A stretch of DNA of 9,966 bases, from positions 1 to 9,966 of the forward strand of contig CABUDB010000041.1 in NCBI GenBank assembly GCA_902490245.1. Reading direction: 5' to 3'. Under the pieces are notes generated by a model. The model was given only the letters and a program-made list of their open reading frames with translations, was not told where the DNA came from and did no database searches. Of the stretch, positions 5,843 to 9,966 are shown in pieces. Origin of the DNA: an uncultured Collinsella sp. Lineage in GTDB: Bacteria; Actinomycetota; Coriobacteriia; Coriobacteriales; Coriobacteriaceae. Within the stretch, counting starts at the first letter, position 1, and the number at the start of each line of letters is the position of its first letter. The translations under genes and the position numbers were made by a program.

Positions 5843-6754
5843 ATGCTCAATGCGATGATTTGGGCGCTTGCCTGTTTTGGCGTCGTCGCTGCCGATATTG
5901 CCCTGAGCGTCGTTTTGTTCTCCGCCCTTGGCGTCGCATCGGTGTTCATGGGTTTTTCGATCGATGACCTCGACATCCAATTGCTTCAGGCTGCCGCGCA
6001 GACGGCATCGTTTTTGATGGCGCTGCTGTGGTGGCGTTATCTGTGGCCGCGTTCGTTTATGGCACGCCGGCAAAGCGAGCATCCGCTCGGCGGGGGAGCG
6101 CGTGGGGCGTGGAAGCGCATCGCCTGCGTTATCGTGATTGGCCTGGCCCTGCAAGTGGTCGTTGGCTACGTGACCGACGCCGCGCTGTCGCTGTTGCCCG
6201 AGGCCGCGGCCGACTACAGCGAGCTTGTCGAGGAAACGGGCATGGGCGACACCAGCTATCTCGCCGTCCTGACTACGGTGTTCGGCGCCCCATTTTGTGA
6301 AGAGCTGCTGGTACGCGGCATTATTTTTGAGTTCTCGCTCCGAGCGTTTAATCCGCAGTGCCGCCCACTTTGGAAGCGCCGGCGTCGTGCGGGTGCGCAG
6401 GACGGCGCCATGGTGCCCTGGGCGGCCCCGAGCACGTGGGGTATCACCGCGGCGATTGTGCTGCAGGCGGCAATCTTCGGTTTTATGCACATGAATTGGG
6501 TGCAAGGTTGCTACGCGGGTGCCGCTGGCCTCATCTTTGGTTGGGTGCTCGTGACGACCGGAAAGCTCCGCTACACGATCCTGCTGCACTTCGCCTTTAA
6601 TGCCGGGTCGTATCTCATGACGTTGCTCTGGTTTGTGAACACGCCGTTCGACGTGGCAATTACGGTCGCCATCGCCGGCGTCATCCTCGTTGAGGCAATG
6701 CGGTCGCTGCGCCGCGCGTGTGGGATGGATGCAGCGAGCGCACCGCTGCCCTAG
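5843..6754 (+). CDS. CPBP-family intramembrane metalloprotease
   Basis: The 303-residue, multi-spanning membrane protein carries the three CPBP (Rce1/Abi-like) motifs: EELLVR at 153-158, FGFMH at 212-216, and HFAFN at 249-253. The glutamates and histidines form the presumed active site within the membrane. Hydrophobic segments lie at about 5-36, 46-66, 92-112, 138-152, 201-216, 222-238, 244-264 and 269-288. A basic, probably cytoplasmic loop (KRRRR near 178-182) separates motifs 1 and 2 by more than in short family members. In bacteria such proteins are linked to bacteriocin self-immunity, peptide maturation or unknown membrane proteolysis. No bacteriocin-like small ORF was recognised next to it, so the substrate is open. 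It lies downstream of the antitoxin, separated by the hairpin, and shares its stop region with the converging ygiQ gene. Confidence 0.9.
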   Translation: MLNAMIWALACFGVVAADIALSVVLFSALGVASVFMGFSIDDLDIQLLQAAAQTASFLMALLWWRYLWPRSFMARRQSEHPLGGGARGAWKRIACVIVIGLALQVVVGYVTDAALSLLPEAAADYSELVEETGMGDTSYLAVLTTVFGAPFCEELLVRGIIFEFSLRAFNPQCRPLWKRRRRAGAQDGAMVPWAAPSTWGITAAIVLQAAIFGFMHMNWVQGCYAGAAGLIFGWVLVTTGKLRYTILLHFAFNAGSYLMTLLWFVNTPFDVAITVAIAGVILVEAMRSLRRACGMDAASAPLP

Positions 6755-8886
6755 TTGCGGCGTCCGCCTCCGTTGGCGCCTTGTCGCCCCTGGGCCGCGC
6801 GATTGCGCCCGGCAGTGTTCTGTGCGCGCGACATGCCGCCGTGCTCCTTGCTGCCCTTGGGCCCCTTGCCAGCGCCGCCACCATGCGGTTTGCCGCCCTT
6901 CTTGCCAGTGCCGTGTCCGCCGCTGGCCGATGTCTCGCCCGGGCGCGGGGGCACGGGGCGAATCAGGCAATGCTTGGTGTAGCCAATCAGATCGCGGCGG
7001 CCGGCCTTCTCCAGCGCCTCGCGCACGAGCTTGTAGTTCTCGGGCTTGCGGTATTGGATGAGCGCACGCTGCATGGCCTTCTCGTGTGGGTCGCGTGCCA
7101 CGTAGATCGGCTTCATGGTGCGTGGGTCCACGCCGGTGTAGTACATGCAGGTCGACATGGTGGACGGCGTGGGGTAGAAGTCCTGCACCTGCTCGGGCAT
7201 GTAGCCCATGTCGCGCACGGCCTCGGCAAGGTCCACGGCTTCCTTCATCGTTGAACCGGGGTGGCTCGAGATTAGGTACGGCACCACATACTGCTTGAGT
7301 CCGTATTCGCGGTTCAGGCGTTCAAATTTACGGCAGAACGCGTCGTAGACGGCGCGGCTCGGCTTGCCCATCACGGAGAGCACCGCGTCGCTCACGTGCT
7401 CGGGTGCTACACGCAGCTGGCCCGAGACGTGATGTTCCAGCAGCTCGCGCAAAAACTCGTCCGAGGTGTCGGCCATGGTGTAGTCAAAACGGATGCCGCT
7501 GCGGACGAAGACCTTTTTGACGCCCGGCAGCTGGCGCAGGTCGCGCAACAGCTGCGTGTAGCCGCTCTCATCGACCACCATGTTCTTGCATACGCTCGGC
7601 CACAGGCAGCGCTTGTTCTTGCACACGCCGTGCTTGAGCTGTTTGTCGCAGGCAGGGCGGCTAAAGTTTGCCGTCGGTCCGCCCACGTCGTTGATATAGC
7701 CCTTAAACTCGGGATCGCGCGTGAGCAGCTCGGCCTCGCGTATGATCGAGTCGTGGCTGCGCATCTGCAACACGCGGCCCTGGTGGAAGGTGAGGGCGCA
7801 AAACGAGCACTCGCCAAAACAGCCGCGGTTGGAGCTAATGGAAAACTTGATCTCTGCAAAGGCCGGCACGCCGCCTGCCGCGTCGTAGTCGGGATGCCAA
7901 TCGCGTGCGTAGGGGAGCTCGGCCACCTCGTCCATCTCATCGGTCGTTAACGTCGCCGACGGCGGGTTCTGCACCACATAGACGCTGTTGGGGTAGGGCT
8001 CTACCAGGCGGTGTCCGGTGATGGGATCCATGTTCTGCTGCTGCACATTAAAGCTGCGCGCGTAGTTGAGCTTGTCGGCGGCAAGGTCGTCCCAGCTGGG
8101 CAGCAGGTCGTAGTCGTAGACCTCGTCGAGCGAGCTGGTGCGGTAGACGGTGCCGTTGATGTAGGTGATCTGATCGACGGGCAGTCCCGCGTCGAGCGCG
8201 TCGGCGATCTCGACAATCGCGTGCTCGCCCATGCCGTAGATGAGGATGTCGGCGCCCGAGTCGAGCAGTACCGAGCGCTTGAGCTTGTCCTGCCAGTAGT
8301 CGTAGTGGGCCAGGCGGCGCAGGCTCGCCTCGATGCCGCCGATGATGATGGGGGCGTCCTTAAACGTCTGACGGATGAGGTTGCCGTAGACCGTGACGGC
8401 GCGGTTGGGACGGCGCCCCTCCTCGCCACCAGGGGTATAGGCGTCGGTGTGGCGGCGGTGCTTGGTCACCGAATAGTGGTTGACCATGGAGTCCATGTTG
8501 CCGGCGCTGACGAGAAAGCCCAGGCGCGGCTCGCCGAGCACCGTGATGCTGGCGGGGTCGGTCCAGTCGGGCTGGCAGATGATTCCTACCTTGTAGCCGT
8601 GCGCGTCGAGTACGCGGCTGATGATAGCCATGCCAAAGCTGGGGTGATCCACGTAGGCGTCGCCGCAGATATAGACGAAGTCGCACTGGTCCCAGCCGCG
8701 CGCGTCCATATCGGCGCGGCTGACGGGGAGGAACTTATCGCGGCCCGGACGCCAGGGACGGGCGGGAGCTGTCGGGGCATGCGTGGGACGCGAGCCCTGT
8801 GCCTTACCGCCGCGCTTTTGCTGCTGGCCCTGTTTGCCCTGCTGACTGCGCTGGTTGTTCTGAGCGTGCTGAGGCTTTTTTGCCAC
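6751..8886 (-). CDS. ygiQ: YgiQ-family radical SAM protein
   Basis: The 711-residue product belongs to the YgiQ (UPF0313) radical SAM family, whose reaction is not established. The N-terminal part has the family's opening (FLPVSRADMDARGWDQCDFV) and DAYVDHPSFG, a cobalamin-binding-like Rossmann region. The SAM/4Fe-4S motif is C356-x3-C360-x2-C363 within RGCFGECSFCALTFHQGR. The C-terminal DUF3362-like part includes VPYLISSHPGSTM and the PEQVQDFYPTPST segment. Both ends carry low-complexity basic tails: Gln/Lys/Gly-rich over residues 1-45, and Gly/Lys/His/Arg-rich from about 646 onward. GTG 8886 was chosen because GGGAGG (reverse strand, 8891-8896) lies 4 bases upstream and the family similarity begins after it. 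The open frame runs back to 9054, but that part looks non-coding. It converges on the CPBP gene and diverges from the DUF1275 gene. Confidence 0.95.
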   Translation of the reverse strand: MAKKPQHAQNNQRSQQGKQGQQQKRGGKAQGSRPTHAPTAPARPWRPGRDKFLPVSRADMDARGWDQCDFVYICGDAYVDHPSFGMAIISRVLDAHGYKVGIICQPDWTDPASITVLGEPRLGFLVSAGNMDSMVNHYSVTKHRRHTDAYTPGGEEGRRPNRAVTVYGNLIRQTFKDAPIIIGGIEASLRRLAHYDYWQDKLKRSVLLDSGADILIYGMGEHAIVEIADALDAGLPVDQITYINGTVYRTSSLDEVYDYDLLPSWDDLAADKLNYARSFNVQQQNMDPITGHRLVEPYPNSVYVVQNPPSATLTTDEMDEVAELPYARDWHPDYDAAGGVPAFAEIKFSISSNRGCFGECSFCALTFHQGRVLQMRSHDSIIREAELLTRDPEFKGYINDVGGPTANFSRPACDKQLKHGVCKNKRCLWPSVCKNMVVDESGYTQLLRDLRQLPGVKKVFVRSGIRFDYTMADTSDEFLRELLEHHVSGQLRVAPEHVSDAVLSVMGKPSRAVYDAFCRKFERLNREYGLKQYVVPYLISSHPGSTMKEAVDLAEAVRDMGYMPEQVQDFYPTPSTMSTCMYYTGVDPRTMKPIYVARDPHEKAMQRALIQYRKPENYKLVREALEKAGRRDLIGYTKHCLIRPVPPRPGETSASGGHGTGKKGGKPHGGGAGKGPKGSKEHGGMSRAQNTAGRNRAAQGRQGANGGGRRN

Positions 8887-8917
8887 GATCCCTCCCGGTG
8901 TTTGTATGCTGCACGTA

Positions 8918-8923
8918 ATTGTA
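8918..8923 (-). promoter_or_regulatory. Possible -10 box of ygiQ
   Basis: On the reverse strand, TACAAT differs from TATAAT at one position and would start transcription about 25 bases before the GTG start. It directly abuts the inverted repeat at 8924-8958. No -35 hexamer was recognised at the usual distance, so this is weak. Confidence 0.3.
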
Positions 8924-8958
8924 ACCAGTCTTTTTAGGACGGGGCTAAAAAGACTGGT
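8924..8958. repeat. Perfect 14-bp inverted repeat between divergent genes
   Basis: ACCAGTCTTTTTAG (8924-8937) and CTAAAAAGACTGGT (8945-8958) pair perfectly around the 7-base loop GACGGGG. The element lies 38 bases upstream of the ygiQ start. It could be an operator for one or both divergent genes, a bidirectional hairpin, or another dispersed palindrome. Its sequence differs from that of the repeat at 5768-5825. Confidence 0.75.
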
Positions 8959-9136
8959 GGAGTACACGAGGTCTCGGGTGTCGGTGCCGCGCCCGCCGTT
9001 TGTTTCCAGACTGTGTATCTGCGCGTTGGAGAACCCGTCTCGCGCGCACGCCATGTTGTCAATGGGTTACAGTATGAACGGCGGCTATGTCTCCGCCAAC
9101 GCACGAGAGGGTCGTCAACAAGGAGGATGCACGACG

Positions 9137-9856
9137 ATGCAGCGTGCCAAACAGATATCGGAATCCATTGAGCTGGGCATCATCTTGGCGCTCGCCGGTG
9201 GTTTTATGGATGTGTATTCGTACATTGGGCGCGACCATGTTTTCGCCAACGCGCAGACGGGCAACATCCTGCTGGTGGGCGTGAGCATCTCGGAGGGCAA
9301 TTGGGCACTTGCGGGGCGTTACTTCTTCCCTGTGGTTTCGTTTGCTGTGGGCATTATGCTTGCCGACCTGGTACACGAGCGTTTTGGCAGCGTGATCCAC
9401 TGGCGTCAGGTGACGGTGTTCTTTGAAGCCGTCATCTTGCTGGGCGTGAGCTTTATCCCCGGTGGCGGTTACAACCTGCTCGCCAACTGCCTTACTTCGT
9501 TTGCCTGCGGTATGCAGGTCGAGAGCTTCCGCAAGATTCATGGACACGGCATCGCCACGACCATGTGTATCGGCAACCTCCGTAATGCCTTGCAAAACGT
9601 GGACGATTACATCATTACCCACAAGCGCGGCTTTTTGGAAAACGGCCTGCTGTACTTTGGTGTGATCTTTACCTTTGTGTTTGGTGCCGTGCTGGGCAAT
9701 TGGTGCATTGAGCGCATGGGTCTGCGCGCCATTGCGGTGGCGAGCGTGCTGCTGTTTATCGCGTTTGCCATCATGTTTATCGATCGCGAACGCGACTTGC
9801 ACAGGAAATGGGCCCGCATCATAGCTGACTGGCAGACCACGAGTCTTAAGCGCTAA
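9137..9856 (+). CDS. DUF1275/YoaK-family membrane protein
   Basis: The 239-residue protein has six predicted membrane helices (about 11-30, 57-80, 90-107, 111-124, 158-181, 186-206) and the family's conserved motifs: GGFMDVYSYI (21-30), HVFANAQTGNILLVG (34-48), ACGMQVESFRK (123-133), and TTMCIGNLRNAL (141-152). Members are inner-membrane proteins of unknown function; transport is often assumed without proof. ATG 9137 was chosen because AAGGAGG ends 10 bases upstream. The frame is open back to 8906, but that stretch crosses the inverted repeat and does not resemble the family. Transcription is probably from its own promoter in the divergent region. The short charged C-terminus (RERDLHRKWARIIADW) is likely cytoplasmic. 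Confidence 0.93.
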   Translation: MQRAKQISESIELGIILALAGGFMDVYSYIGRDHVFANAQTGNILLVGVSISEGNWALAGRYFFPVVSFAVGIMLADLVHERFGSVIHWRQVTVFFEAVILLGVSFIPGGGYNLLANCLTSFACGMQVESFRKIHGHGIATTMCIGNLRNALQNVDDYIITHKRGFLENGLLYFGVIFTFVFGAVLGNWCIERMGLRAIAVASVLLFIAFAIMFIDRERDLHRKWARIIADWQTTSLKR

Positions 9857-9966
9857 AGGGCATGTTTGTAATGACAAGATTTGACGTCAGCAAAGCGTGC
9901 TGCTTGAGGCTATAGAATAAAAATGCCATCTTTCTAGCTATAATTATTAGTTGAGGGGATGGACAT
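9857..9966 (+). promoter_or_regulatory. AT-rich 3' intergenic region with consensus -10 box
   Basis: After the DUF1275 stop the sequence turns AT-rich. A consensus -10 box, TATAAT, lies at 9939-9944, with no good -35 at 16-18 bases. TTGACG at 9881-9886 is too far from it, and 24 bases from TATAGA (9911-9916). An 8-base palindrome, TGACGTCA, lies at 9882-9889. GAGGGG at 9953-9958 near the window end may be the ribosome binding site of a + strand gene just beyond it. No convincing terminator hairpin with a T-run was found. Confidence 0.4.

Larger units (their letters stand above)
8887..9136. other. Divergent intergenic region ygiQ / DUF1275 gene
   Basis: This 250-base region separates two divergently read genes and must hold both promoters. 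Beyond the inverted repeat and the weak -10 box it shows the DUF1275 ribosome binding site AAGGAGG (9120-9126). A TTGTCA (9056-9061) resembles a -35 box but has no matching -10 at 16-18 bases. No further small gene was supported. Confidence 0.6.

Noticed and set aside
5675..6970. 431-codon antisense open frame over the protease gene
   Set aside because: It crosses the inverted repeat and two real genes, and its product is low-complexity Arg/His/Gln-rich.
8011..8937. 308-codon + strand open frame opposite ygiQ
   Set aside because: It is the shadow of the YgiQ coding sequence. Its Val/Ala/Asp-rich product has no domain, and it runs into the intergenic repeat.
9888..9902. CAGCA-AAGCG-TGCTG hairpin as a terminator of the DUF1275 gene
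   Set aside because: The stem is only 5 bp and no T-run follows.
9881..9916. TTGACG/TATAGA as a -35/-10 pair
   Set aside because: The 24-base spacing is too wide for a standard sigma-70-type promoter.

Overview
The window reads as a GC-rich chromosomal segment of an anaerobic gut-type actinobacterium, most likely a member of the Coriobacteriia and possibly Collinsella. This is an inference from the strong G/C third-position bias, an oxygen-sensitive modular [FeFe] hydrogenase beside a GltD-type flavoprotein, a Tat-type lipoprotein signal, and strong AGGAGG-like ribosome binding sites. No rRNA, tRNA, CRISPR array or transposase gene is visible.

Region 1 (1-5335, + strand) looks like one transcription unit. 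It holds the 3' part of a GltD-like NAD(P)H/FAD oxidoreductase, a multi-cluster [FeFe] hydrogenase (hydA), a Tat-exported lipoprotein of the NitT/TauT substrate-binding type, and a single polypeptide fusing a permease with an unusually compact ABC ATPase. The genes overlap or lie only 2-3 bases apart. The flavoprotein and hydrogenase probably exchange electrons between NAD(P)H, ferredoxin and H2. The arrangement resembles what is known as the glutamate-synthase-linked (A2-type) [FeFe] hydrogenases. Why a nutrient importer follows directly is not clear.

Region 2 (5336-5842) is rich in structure for its size. It has an extended -10 promoter candidate, a 29-bp operator-like palindrome, a branched stem-loop leader, a 67-residue RelB/DinJ-like antitoxin with no visible toxin, and a 22-bp-arm REP/MITE-like inverted repeat ending just before the next ribosome binding site.

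Region 3 (5843-8886) holds a CPBP-family membrane protease (+) and a YgiQ-family radical SAM protein (-). They converge so tightly that one CTAG carries both stop codons. Region 4 (8887-9136) is a divergent intergenic stretch with a perfect 14-bp inverted repeat. It is followed by a DUF1275/YoaK-type six-helix membrane protein (+). The last 110 bases are AT-rich, carry a consensus -10 box, and probably form the promoter of a gene starting just beyond the window. No gap without a gene exceeds 300 bases.

The candidates most worth following are the solo antitoxin with its operator and structured leader, the nested inverted repeat beside it, and the hydrogenase-linked transporter with its shortened, fused ATPase.
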